The notes under the pieces: model-generated | Databases searched by the model: none | Told to the model about the DNA's origin: nothing | The model's input: only the letters and a program-made list of their open reading frames with translations | In this document: positions 1 to 9,248 of the stretch, piece by piece | Layout: the number at the start of each line of letters is the position of its first letter | How positions within the stretch are numbered: position 1 is the first letter of the stretch | Origin: Promethearchaeota archaeon | Lineage (GTDB): Archaea; Asgardarchaeota; Lokiarchaeia; Sigyniarchaeales; SOKP01 | Direction: 5' to 3' | Length of the DNA stretch: 64,000 nt | Assembly: GCA_019058365.1 (NCBI GenBank) | Contig: JAHPZE010000011.1 | Span: 1 to 64,000 of the forward strand | Translations under genes and position numbers: made by a program

Positions 1-617
1 TAAAAATTAAAGGTGAATAAAGATTTAGTGTATGAAGGGAAATTAAAAATTATCAAGAGTTCAAAGATTAAAAAAGCTGCATGACCTTCATTAAGATGAT
101 AAGTTTTTATGTTGTGATATCCAAGTTTTTCTAACATTCTATACCCACAAATACCAAGAATCATCTCTTGTGCTATTCGTTGAAAAGGATTTGCATCATA
201 TAAGATATGAGTTAATTTTCTTTGCCATGGCTCATTTTCATCAAGATCAGTATCTAATAATATAACTGGTATCTTATGACCATTTCTACCTATAATGTCA
301 TACTTCCAAGCTTCAACTGGAATTAATTTATCCTGTAATTCAAGAGTTACTTGTTGATCAATTTTTTCAAAATCATCACCAAAAGCCCATTCCATTTCTT
401 TTTCGACTTGATTGCCATTTGAATCAATTTGCTGATAGAAATAACCGGCATCATATGTCAAAGTGATCGCAATCATTGGCAAACCCATATCAGCTGCAGA
501 TCGAAGAGCATCTCCCGCTAATATTCCTAAACCTCCAGAATAAATAGGTAAACTACTTTCTAAAGCAATTTCCATAGAAAAATAAGCAATTTCTTGTTTT
601 TTTTCATAATCATTAAT
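1..617 (-). CDS. Alpha-glucan (glycogen/maltodextrin) phosphorylase, short type, N-terminal part, runs off left edge
   Basis: Minus-strand translation reads [54 protein letters not shown]...[21 protein letters not shown]...[10 protein letters not shown], typical of alpha-glucan phosphorylases lacking the long N-terminal domain. Start uncertain (ATT at 617 or ATG at 575). Confidence 0.85.
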   Translation of the reverse strand, partial: [205 protein letters not shown]

Positions 618-974
618 TTTTAAATTACACCTTTATAATGCTATTTAAATGATAAAGAGTAATATGAATCTTAAGGTTATAAGAATATCTCTTAAAAAAA
701 ATTAATTTTAAATAATTTTATTCAGCGAATCTTCAAGTCAAGATTTTTGAATTTAGTTTTGAATATAAATTACTAAAACGCTTAAAAGTGGATATTCTAT
801 TAAATTTATTATTTTCATAACCTTCTGATCAAATTTATTATATGGCTCAAAAATTAACTAATGTGTAAAAAGACCTATTTTTGGAGTAATTTTGCTTTAT
901 AAAATTTTATACATATCTTTAAAAGGGGAATTATCTGAAGAAAAGTTCAAATAAATTCAAGATTTTTTTTAATA

Positions 975-3044
975 ATGACTGAATATTTTAACTTACTTTA
1001 TGGGATTCTATTTTCTTTGGGAATTATACTTTCTATTTTAGGTCTATTTTATATTTTATGGATTATGAAAAAACTAAGACGTTTAGATAGCGGATCAGAA
1101 GAAATGGTAAAAATTCACAAATTAATAAAATTAGGTTCTAATACGTATTTAAGAAGACAATTTAAGACTATTAGTATAGTTCTATTAATTCTCTCTGTAA
1201 TACTTTTAATTGTTAACATTCCTTTAGCAGTTTCTTTTATAATTGGTGCAGTGACATCTCTGATTGCAAGTTATATTAGTATGGTTGCATCCACTCTATC
1301 AAATGTTAAAGTAACACAAGCATGTAAAAATGACTTAAATAACGCTTTGAAGATAGGATTTAATGCAGGAATGGTTATTGGAGTTTCGGTAATTTCTATT
1401 TCTTTACTAGGAATTAGTATTTTATACATTTCGTTTAATTTCAATATTCAAAATATTGTTGGTTTTGCCTTTGGAGCATCTTTCTCAGCACTCTTTGCGC
1501 AATTGGGGGGAGGAATATTTACTAAAGGTGCAGATATTGGAGCTGATCTAGTAGGAAAACTAGAACATGGTTTACCTGAAGATGATATAAGAAATCCCGC
1601 TGCTATAGCAGATAATGTTGGTGATAATGTCGGAGATTGTGCGGGTAGAGGAGCAGATCTCTATGAATCTTCTTCAGCAAATAACATCGCTGCGATGATA
1701 ATCGGAGTAACCTTAAGCACAGTTACAAGTAATCCATTATTCATTATTTTTTCCCTAGTTTCAAGAGCTCTAGGCAATGTTGCTGGTATATTGGGAGGTT
1801 TTTTTGTAAAGATTAAAGAAAAAGATAAATCACCCATCGCAGCATTTGCTAGAAGTCTTAGTGCTACAGCAATAATTAATATCATATTCTTTCTAATATT
1901 AACATTGATTTGTTTTCAAACAGGATGGCAGTTCTTATTCATCTCTTCCATTTTAGGAATAATGTTAGGTTTATCAACTTATTTTATAGTAGATTACTAC
2001 ACATCCTCAAGATATAGACCAGTAAAAAATATAATAAAAAGTTCAGAAACTGGAGCAGCTACCAACGTGATAAGTGGTTTTTCTTTAGGTTTAGAATCCC
2101 CTACAATTCCAGTAATCTCATTTGTGTTAGGAATTATTATTAGTTTTTTTCTTGGTGAGCAATTCGGTATAGCAAATAGTATAGACCCATACATAGGAGG
2201 AGTATTTGGTATAACTGTTGCAACAATGGGGTTATTGTCAATTACAACTATAATTTTAGCTTTTGATGGTTTTGGACCAGTATCCGATAATGCCGCAGGG
2301 ATAGCAGAGATGTCACACCAAGGAGAAGAAGTAAGATATAATTTAGATAAGCTAGATGCTGTTGGTAATACTACCAAAGCATTAGCAAAAGGTTTTGGCA
2401 TCACTTGTGCTGCTCTATCCGCTATAATATTATTTGAGGCCTATTTAGAAGAAATTAAAGCAATCGATGTTAATATCTATCATCCTATTGTTTTATGTTC
2501 CTTATTGATAGGAGCAGTCATTCCCTTTGTTTTTTCAGCATTAGCAATTAGATCTGCTGGAGTAGCAGCATATGCCATGATTAAAGAAATTCAGAAACAA
2601 TTTAAAGAAGATCCTGGAATACTTGAAAATAAGTCTTTACCAAACTATGAAAAATGTATTGATACTGGTACAAAAGTAGCATTAAAACAAATGATTTTCC
2701 CCGCATTACTACCCACATTAACACCCATTATTCTTGGATTTTTATTCGGTCCTGTTGCTCTCGCTGCATTTTTGATATCCGGAACTATATCTGGAATAAT
2801 ATTGGGATTTGTGTTAAATACAGGTGGAGGAGCTCTCGATAATACAAAAAAGGCAATTGAGGGAGGGCTTTTAGGGGGGAAAGGTTCTAAGGCACACGAT
2901 GCCTCTATAATTGGAGATACATTCGGTGATCCTTTAAAAGATACCGCAGGCCCCTCCCTCCATATCCTTGTTAAAGTAATAAATACTGTTTCAATAGCTT
3001 TTGCTCCTATTTTTATAGCTTTTGGGCCATTAATCATATTATAA
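975..3044 (+). CDS. hppA: Membrane-bound proton-translocating pyrophosphatase
   Basis: 689 aa, many TM segments, motif GADIGADLVGKLEHGLPEDDIRNPAAIADNVGDNVGDCAGRGADLYES, and GNTTKA (Lys at the K+-independence position). Confidence 0.96.
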   Translation: MTEYFNLLYGILFSLGIILSILGLFYILWIMKKLRRLDSGSEEMVKIHKLIKLGSNTYLRRQFKTISIVLLILSVILLIVNIPLAVSFIIGAVTSLIASYISMVASTLSNVKVTQACKNDLNNALKIGFNAGMVIGVSVISISLLGISILYISFNFNIQNIVGFAFGASFSALFAQLGGGIFTKGADIGADLVGKLEHGLPEDDIRNPAAIADNVGDNVGDCAGRGADLYESSSANNIAAMIIGVTLSTVTSNPLFIIFSLVSRALGNVAGILGGFFVKIKEKDKSPIAAFARSLSATAIINIIFFLILTLICFQTGWQFLFISSILGIMLGLSTYFIVDYYTSSRYRPVKNIIKSSETGAATNVISGFSLGLESPTIPVISFVLGIIISFFLGEQFGIANSIDPYIGGVFGITVATMGLLSITTIILAFDGFGPVSDNAAGIAEMSHQGEEVRYNLDKLDAVGNTTKALAKGFGITCAALSAIILFEAYLEEIKAIDVNIYHPIVLCSLLIGAVIPFVFSALAIRSAGVAAYAMIKEIQKQFKEDPGILENKSLPNYEKCIDTGTKVALKQMIFPALLPTLTPIILGFLFGPVALAAFLISGTISGIILGFVLNTGGGALDNTKKAIEGGLLGGKGSKAHDASIIGDTFGDPLKDTAGPSLHILVKVINTVSIAFAPIFIAFGPLIIL

Positions 3045-3117
3045 ATAAATTTTCCAAAATGAATTTTCTGATGAAAATAAAAAATATTTTAAAACTCTAT
3101 AATGGTGTTGATGTAAA

Positions 3118-3756
3118 ATGACTAGTAAAATTAAAGATCAATTAATTGAAATGCTTATTGAACATTCAAGAATTATGTATTCTATAATTAGCGATATGGG
3201 TGTTTTTTATGTAGCTTGGGCAGAAGCCTCAAAAACCAATCAAGATATATTAAAAAAAAAAGCAAGTAAATTGAATTTTGATATAGAAGAAGCAGCATTG
3301 ATAAAAAATCAAACAATTAAAGATTTTTCTGAAGCAATACCCTTAGGATCGGGAGATTGGGTCATATTAATTCAGAAAATGAATAATTTATCAAATCTAG
3401 CTTCAAAATTTATTGACTTATTAATGTACATTGAATTAAAAAACGTAGATTTAGAAATAAAAAAAATGTATCATAAATCAATCAATGAAATTTTAGAAAT
3501 GGCAACATTATTAAAAGAATCAATTAAATTGTTACGAGAAAACCCCAATAATGTAATTTTTAATATAAATAAGATTCATGAGATTGGTAACTCCACAGAT
3601 ATGCTATTCTATCAATTTCTTCATTATCTTTATAAAGATAAAGATTTGGAAATCAGAAATTTATTGATAATTCGAGATAGTGTTGTGACTTTAGAACAAT
3701 TTGTTGATAAAATTAATCATATAGCAGAGATCATTAGAGTTTTGCATTATGAATAA
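3118..3756 (+). CDS. DUF47/PhoU-like helical protein, divergent copy
   Basis: Clear paralogue of the 20284..20919 protein (MLIEHSRI.YS..SDM.VFY..WA; HEI...D..; LRDS...LEQ..D.I..IA..IR.L.Y). Confidence 0.7.
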   Translation: MTSKIKDQLIEMLIEHSRIMYSIISDMGVFYVAWAEASKTNQDILKKKASKLNFDIEEAALIKNQTIKDFSEAIPLGSGDWVILIQKMNNLSNLASKFIDLLMYIELKNVDLEIKKMYHKSINEILEMATLLKESIKLLRENPNNVIFNINKIHEIGNSTDMLFYQFLHYLYKDKDLEIRNLLIIRDSVVTLEQFVDKINHIAEIIRVLHYE

Positions 3757-3905
3757 AGATTTTATTGTAGGAAATTAGCAAGGAATTCTTGTTGCAACAG
3801 TTATCCCAAATACTCCTCCTAAGTATGGGTCTATACTGTTGCATTAAAAGTGATAGGAGATTGGATTTTAGAGCAAACTATGAATATAAAATTCAATTTT
3901 TCGGA

Positions 3906-4205
3906 TTAAATCTCTTTAAGAACTTCATTAAATAGAGATTTTTTTAACTGATCCTCTAAATATTTTATTTCCCTGGATTTTAAATCAAGACTATTAGTTA
4001 AACCTGCTTTTTCAGCTTCAATTTCATATGTTATGATAATCTCTTCTTCAAGTTCATATCCTTCTAATGCTTGTTCATATGCATTAAGGGGATCCATTCC
4101 TTTATCAATTTCTTTTTGTATTTTTCTCAGCAATTTTTCTTGGAGTATTTCAATTGTAGATTTTTTTATATCCTCTTCATTTTTTTTATTTAATTTGGAG
4201 ATCAT
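3906..4205 (-). CDS. Small charged helical protein of unknown function
   Basis: 99 aa intact ORF, Lys/Glu-rich, ATG start, plausible spacing. Confidence 0.5.
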   Translation of the reverse strand: MISKLNKKNEEDIKKSTIEILQEKLLRKIQKEIDKGMDPLNAYEQALEGYELEEEIIITYEIEAEKAGLTNSLDLKSREIKYLEDQLKKSLFNEVLKEI

Positions 4206-4344
4206 CCATCACCTTATATTTACAATAAAAAATTTAAGAAGGATATTTAAAAGCTATTATAATAATTCATAATTTTTATACAAAAAGATAATGATTAATT
4301 AAACAAATTAAATAATTTAAAAACATTAAAATGAGGCTTGACTT

Positions 4345-5226
4345 TTAACTATATTCAGTAAAAATCTTTAAAATTTTCTGAAAATCTTTTTGAAGTTGAA
4401 CTTGTTTTGTACTCTGAACTCTTTTAGAGATATTCTTAAAAATTTTCCTTATTTTTAAAGATTCCAGGTAATTAATCTCTCTTGTAATGAAAGCTATCAT
4501 ATAATCCTGTTCCCCTCCCCTCATTTTTTCGTTTTTATATGAATCAAAATAGATATATCCCTTTCTTTTAATATTTTCTATATCTACTAATATTCCTTGT
4601 GCATGATTCATTTTATCATGACCATAAATTGAGACAGATGCTTGGAACAATTGTCTTCCAATATCTTCCAAGGAATATGATAATTGTTCCCTTAATGAAA
4701 TAAAACTGGTTAATTTTGGTCCAATTTTATCATCCCATAACATAATTAATAGAACAGCACATTTGGTCTTCCTTTCATATTGGGGTTCTATCTCATCTTC
4801 AATCTCTTCAATTAATTCTTCTATTCTTTTATTGATTGAATCTATCTTTTCTTTTCTTCGTATTTTTCCATTAATGATAGCTAATAAATCCTCCTCTTCA
4901 AAAGGTTTAGTAACATAATCATCAACACCTAATATTTTTCCAAATCGTACATCTTCGCTTGAGGATTTTGCTGTTAAGAAGATAAATGGGATTCTACTCA
5001 ATTTTGGAGTAGATGATACCTTTACAAAGAAATCATACCCGTCTATACCAGGCATCATTATATCACTTATTATGAGATCTGGAATTTTTTCAAGGTTAGG
5101 CAATACATTTAAAGCATCCTGTCCATTGGATGATGTAATAACTTCAAAATTATTTTGTTCTAAAGCAATTCTAATGTTTAGTAAAATATCATCGTTATCA
5201 TCAACAACTAAAATCAACGGTTTCAT
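4345..5226 (-). CDS. Response regulator: receiver domain plus C-terminal domain of unknown class
   Basis: Receiver motifs ILVVDDNDD, LIISDIMMPGIDGYDF, FLTAKS, VDDYVTKPFEEEDLL; C-terminal part AVLLIMLWDDKIGPKLTSFISLREQL... is not a recognised DNA-binding domain. Confidence 0.9.
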   Translation of the reverse strand: MKPLILVVDDNDDILLNIRIALEQNNFEVITSSNGQDALNVLPNLEKIPDLIISDIMMPGIDGYDFFVKVSSTPKLSRIPFIFLTAKSSSEDVRFGKILGVDDYVTKPFEEEDLLAIINGKIRRKEKIDSINKRIEELIEEIEDEIEPQYERKTKCAVLLIMLWDDKIGPKLTSFISLREQLSYSLEDIGRQLFQASVSIYGHDKMNHAQGILVDIENIKRKGYIYFDSYKNEKMRGGEQDYMIAFITREINYLESLKIRKIFKNISKRVQSTKQVQLQKDFQKILKIFTEYS

Positions 5227-5317
5227 AATCTTTTAATACTAAAGCTATTGTAGAAATCTATATTGTTTTGAGATTAATATATAATAATTAAAAAAAAAAA
5301 TTAGAATTTTATGATTT

Positions 5318-7342
5318 TTAAAAATTCATTTTGGGGAAAAAAACTGAAATAGTTGTACTTTTTCCAAATTCACTGTCAACATAGATATTACCACCATGAA
5401 GTTTTATTAACTCTTCTGCTATAGAAAGACCTAAACCAGTTCCAGGAATCTCTGTAACGTCCTTAGATCTAAAAAATCTTTCAAAAAGGTGTTGTATATC
5501 TTTTTGTTTGATTCCAATACCATGATCAACTATTTGAAATAAAATACCCTCATCTTCTTTTGGATTATATTTACCTTGGTAATGATTAAAAGCGAATATT
5601 TCAATAGATGAGTTATTTTTAGAATATTTAATAGCATTATCAACAAAAATACGAAAGATTTGACTAAATCTTCTAGGATCTGCAACTAACTTTAAATTCT
5701 CATCAATATTTATTATAGTAGAAATATTTTTAGCTTTAATTTTTGGTTCCATTAGTTCTATTAAATTAAGAAATATTTTATAAATTGAAATTTCTTCTAA
5801 TTCTAAAACTTGAAGTTTCTCATCAATTCTAGAAATAATTAAAATATCATCGATTAATTCACTTAATAAATTAACATTGCGAACTACTGCATCAAAAATG
5901 TCCGATTTAAGGCCATCATCTAAATTTTCTTTATATTTATTCAAATTGTAAAGAGATTGTTTTAAAACTGTGATTGGTGTCCTCAATTCATGTGAAACAG
6001 ATGATATGAACTCTTCTAATTTTTTTTCTGCAGATACACGCGAACTAATATCTATAGTATTCACAATTACTTTTGACCAAGATTCTTCATAGCTAGGAAC
6101 TATTGATACTCTCTTTAACACATTTTTTTCATCATTTGTCAACGTATTGACTGTTGTCTCAAAATCTACAACTTTTTTACCCTCTGATAATGCATATAAT
6201 TCGTTTTTAAATGCGTTTAATGCCTCTTCAGTAAAAGTTTTTGTTAATTTATCAATTAAATCATCTTTATTATCAACTTTATATATGTCAAATGTTGCTT
6301 TATTAAAATTGAGTATTTTGATCAGTGAGATACAATTAAGTAAATCATCTTTATTTTTAGTGAAGTATTCTGAAAGGTTAGTAATACCTTTACTCTGCAA
6401 AAAATCTACATATTTTTTAATAGCGCTGAAATCATATTCACAAACAGAAATTGGTGAATTCTCAAATAGATTAAAATACCGAGCTGCTGACTCTCTCATT
6501 TTTTCCTTGCTGTGTTTGAGTTCTTTAAACAATATACCTACGGGGTTGTTAAACCCTACTAGAACTATTAATTTATATAGAATATAAAAAGCAATTATTT
6601 TTAGAATATGACCTAATTCGTTGAAGGGGCCATAAACGTTGTGATAGAGTGTAAAAGTAAATTCAGAAAATATAAAAAAAATTAAAATTATTAAAATAAG
6701 TTGATAAATTTGTTTGTTAAATTCATATTTGAAGTAATAAGTTATTAGAAATGTTATGGCAAATATGATTATGATAATATATTCACTAATTATTTTAAAT
6801 GGGGTTAATCCGACCCCATCAACAAAACATATGGGAAATAAATTAAGAAATATGAAGAGAAGTAATGTTAGACTAATTAATGAATAAAAAAATAACAATA
6901 TACTCTGTGAAACCTTTTTATTTCTCATTAATGTGGCAAATAAAAAAGAAAATGCTTGAATATAGCGCCCTGCAATCCATAATTGAGTTGATAAATTACC
7001 TCCATGCTCAGGAAAAATATTAAGACCTTCATATGCAAGGGTATGAATAAGATCAAAAATACCAACAAAAAGAGCAGAAATTCCTAAAATTAAGAAATAA
7101 GATTCATCTATATATTTACGAGAATTCCACCCTATTAAGAAAATTCCACCAGCAATTATTATACTAAAAACTTCTGCTAAACTATGAAATAACAAGTAAC
7201 TGAAGAAGGTAGTCGAGAATATAATAATTAGAATAAATGTAAAGGTGCTTATTTCAACCCACGTAAATAATTTTCCTTTTGAATTTTCTTTTTGCTCAAT
7301 TTCTTCACTATTAGCATATTGATTATTTTCTTTTTCTGTCAT
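5318..7342 (-). CDS. Membrane sensor histidine kinase with MASE3-like N-terminal domain
   Basis: N-terminal multi-TM region with FDLIHTLAYEGLNIFPEHGGNLSTQLWIAGRYIQAFSFLFA (MASE3-like), HisKA SSVSHELRTPITVLKQSL, HATPase N box VDNAIKYS, GTGLGLSIAEELIKLHGG. Confidence 0.92.
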   Translation of the reverse strand: MTEKENNQYANSEEIEQKENSKGKLFTWVEISTFTFILIIIFSTTFFSYLLFHSLAEVFSIIIAGGIFLIGWNSRKYIDESYFLILGISALFVGIFDLIHTLAYEGLNIFPEHGGNLSTQLWIAGRYIQAFSFLFATLMRNKKVSQSILLFFYSLISLTLLLFIFLNLFPICFVDGVGLTPFKIISEYIIIIIFAITFLITYYFKYEFNKQIYQLILIILIFFIFSEFTFTLYHNVYGPFNELGHILKIIAFYILYKLIVLVGFNNPVGILFKELKHSKEKMRESAARYFNLFENSPISVCEYDFSAIKKYVDFLQSKGITNLSEYFTKNKDDLLNCISLIKILNFNKATFDIYKVDNKDDLIDKLTKTFTEEALNAFKNELYALSEGKKVVDFETTVNTLTNDEKNVLKRVSIVPSYEESWSKVIVNTIDISSRVSAEKKLEEFISSVSHELRTPITVLKQSLYNLNKYKENLDDGLKSDIFDAVVRNVNLLSELIDDILIISRIDEKLQVLELEEISIYKIFLNLIELMEPKIKAKNISTIINIDENLKLVADPRRFSQIFRIFVDNAIKYSKNNSSIEIFAFNHYQGKYNPKEDEGILFQIVDHGIGIKQKDIQHLFERFFRSKDVTEIPGTGLGLSIAEELIKLHGGNIYVDSEFGKSTTISVFFPKMNF

Positions 7343-7374
7343 AGTTAATGAGTGAAAATTATTATTGTTTAAAG

Positions 7375-7929
7375 TTAGTAAACAAGAATCTTATCAAAAA
7401 TTGTATAGATTGTTGTTTTATAAATTTCAAAGAAAATCCCTTCTGGAATCAACTTTTTAACCTTTTGAATCAATTCCTGAATACTGTCTTCAGTAAGATC
7501 GGTGTGAATTTCCTTCAAATCAGGATCATATTTATGAAGAAAAATAGAAATATCTAAATCTAAATTCTTTTGTTGAATTTTTTTTAAAATATTTTCTAAG
7601 TATTTTAAAGCTAAGTCATATCGTTGGATATCTTGAATATCAATAACAAATATAATTTTAGAACATCCAGTAATATAGGGTTCAAAATTCTCTAAATATT
7701 CTTCTCTATAATTCTCTTGACCACCTAAATCCCAAATATTAAATTTTGAGTCAACAGATTCAAAGTCAATAATATTGGGACCAATAGTTGGCGTTAATGA
7801 CAAATAATTAAGTAAATTCATTTTACCAATAATACTAAGAATTATTGATGATTTTCCAGAATTATCGAGACCAGCAATTATAATTTTTTTATAAGGTTCT
7901 GAATTATTTTTACTTGTAAGATTTGACAA
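7375..7929 (-). CDS. Arf/Rag-like small GTPase
   Basis: G1 GLDNSGKSS, switch Thr in LTPTIGPN, G3 WDLGGQE, G4-like HKYDPD. Confidence 0.88.
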   Translation of the reverse strand: MSNLTSKNNSEPYKKIIIAGLDNSGKSSIILSIIGKMNLLNYLSLTPTIGPNIIDFESVDSKFNIWDLGGQENYREEYLENFEPYITGCSKIIFVIDIQDIQRYDLALKYLENILKKIQQKNLDLDISIFLHKYDPDLKEIHTDLTEDSIQELIQKVKKLIPEGIFFEIYKTTIYTIFDKILVY

Positions 7930-7941
7930 TAAAATTTCCTT

Positions 7942-8277
7942 TTACCGTAATTTATCTAAATTATCTGATTTAATCATTTTTTGAAATTTATTCCTTTGCA
8001 ACTCTAAAATATATGAATTTATCGTCGATAAGACTTTAAATATAGATTTATTTGCAATATAATAATATTTTATATTTCCATCTTTTCTAACATTTAATAT
8101 TCCTGCTTGCTTTAATATTTTCAATTCTTGTGAAGTATATGATTGACTAATCTTTAGTATATCTTGAATCTCTTTAGATATCATTTCATTATTTTTAAGA
8201 AGTCTAATTATTTCAATTGAATATGGATCACTCAAAATTTTTAAAAAATTAGCGACTTCTTTAGTTAGTTCGTCCAT
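7942..8277 (-). CDS. ArsR-family winged-helix regulator
   Basis: FLKILSDPYSIEIIRLLKNNEMISKEIQDILKISQSYTSQELKILKQAGILNVRKDGNIKYYYI. Confidence 0.85.
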   Translation of the reverse strand: MDELTKEVANFLKILSDPYSIEIIRLLKNNEMISKEIQDILKISQSYTSQELKILKQAGILNVRKDGNIKYYYIANKSIFKVLSTINSYILELQRNKFQKMIKSDNLDKLR

Positions 8278-8419
8278 TATTCTATTTTCCGTGCATTTAT
8301 ATTATTCAAATTTAAGATATAATTTATCTCAAATCATATTCAGATTGTCCTTTATTTAAATAAGATAATTTAGAAATTTAAATATTATGAAGTTATGATA
8401 TCGCAATATCACAAAATAG

Positions 8420-8435
8420 CAATATTTAAATATTG
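8420..8435. promoter_or_regulatory. Perfect 16-bp palindrome CAATATTTAAATATTG, candidate operator
   Basis: Lies between divergent ArsR- and Lrp-type regulator genes; a related half-site GCAATATCACAA is at 8403..8414. Confidence 0.45.
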
Positions 8436-8519
8436 TGATACCTTACTTTTGTAATATAATAGAAAAAGTTAAAAAAAATTTCATAAAAAATCTCTGAAAA
8501 AAGGACTTGATGTATAAAT

Positions 8520-9029
8520 ATGATTAATGGTGTAAATGTTTTAGATGATATCGATAAAAGGATTGTTAAATTTATCCAGATGGATCCAACTATCACCCAT
8601 ACACAAATAGCAAAAAAAGTTAATAGAAGCCAACCAACGGTAGGATCAAGGATAAAAAAACTCGAAGAGTCGGGAATATTAAAATTTCAAGCTGGTTTAA
8701 ATCTAAAGAATTTAGAATGTTATTACGCAAAAGTTGATATCCAAACGTCTGATCCTGAGGAAATTGTGAGTATAATTAATTCTTGTCCTTACATTATTCA
8801 TGGATATAGAGTGAGTGGAGTCACAAATTTTGTTATTATTATAGCATACTCAATATTGAAAGATTTAGATAAAATCGTTAATTATCATTTTAGAAATAAC
8901 CCTACTATAAAAGCAATCAAGACTGAGATAATTTCGGAAATAATTAAAGAATTTGTTATTCCATTTGATTTTGAAATTAAGCGTTGTAGTTGTATAGAGA
9001 AATTAAACAAAAATATACCGAAGAATTAA
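8520..9029 (+). CDS. Lrp/AsnC-family transcriptional regulator
   Basis: DDIDKRIVKFIQMDPTITHTQIAKKVNRSQPTVGSRIKKLEESGILKFQAGLNLK followed by a RAM-like C-terminus. Confidence 0.85.
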   Translation: MINGVNVLDDIDKRIVKFIQMDPTITHTQIAKKVNRSQPTVGSRIKKLEESGILKFQAGLNLKNLECYYAKVDIQTSDPEEIVSIINSCPYIIHGYRVSGVTNFVIIIAYSILKDLDKIVNYHFRNNPTIKAIKTEIISEIIKEFVIPFDFEIKRCSCIEKLNKNIPKN

Positions 9030-9060
9030 TAGAGAAGAGGTTTTTAGAATTAAAATTTTC

Positions 9061-9234
9061 ATGGAATTAGATAAAACAAAATCAAAAATCTTTATAGATT
9101 ACTTTATGGAAGATTTTAAAATTTTAGTAAAAGTTCCTCTAAAAAAGGATGATGAAAGAGACGATAACAGTCTTGTTGTAGATAAATTCGATATTTCAGA
9201 CAAAATTTACTTAACTCATATAATTGAATTCTAA
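9061..9234 (+). CDS. Short ORF, unknown
   Basis: 57 aa MELDKTKSKIFIDYFMEDFKILVKVPLKKDDERDD...; below the size cut of the supplied track. Confidence 0.2.
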   Translation: MELDKTKSKIFIDYFMEDFKILVKVPLKKDDERDDNSLVVDKFDISDKIYLTHIIEF

Positions 9235-9248
9235 ATTAAAAATAATGT

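Noticed and set aside
1661-3037. Three long minus-strand ORFs (74, 135 and 130 aa) inside hppA
   Set aside because: Antisense shadow of a strongly conserved coding gene; no recognisable motifs, biased composition.
4033-4272. Plus-strand 79-aa ORF opposite the 3906..4205 gene
   Set aside because: Low-complexity Ser/Phe translation is the antisense of a Lys/Glu-rich ORF.
6147-6587. 146-aa plus-strand ORF inside the histidine kinase
   Set aside because: Antisense to a well-supported histidine kinase gene; no motif support.
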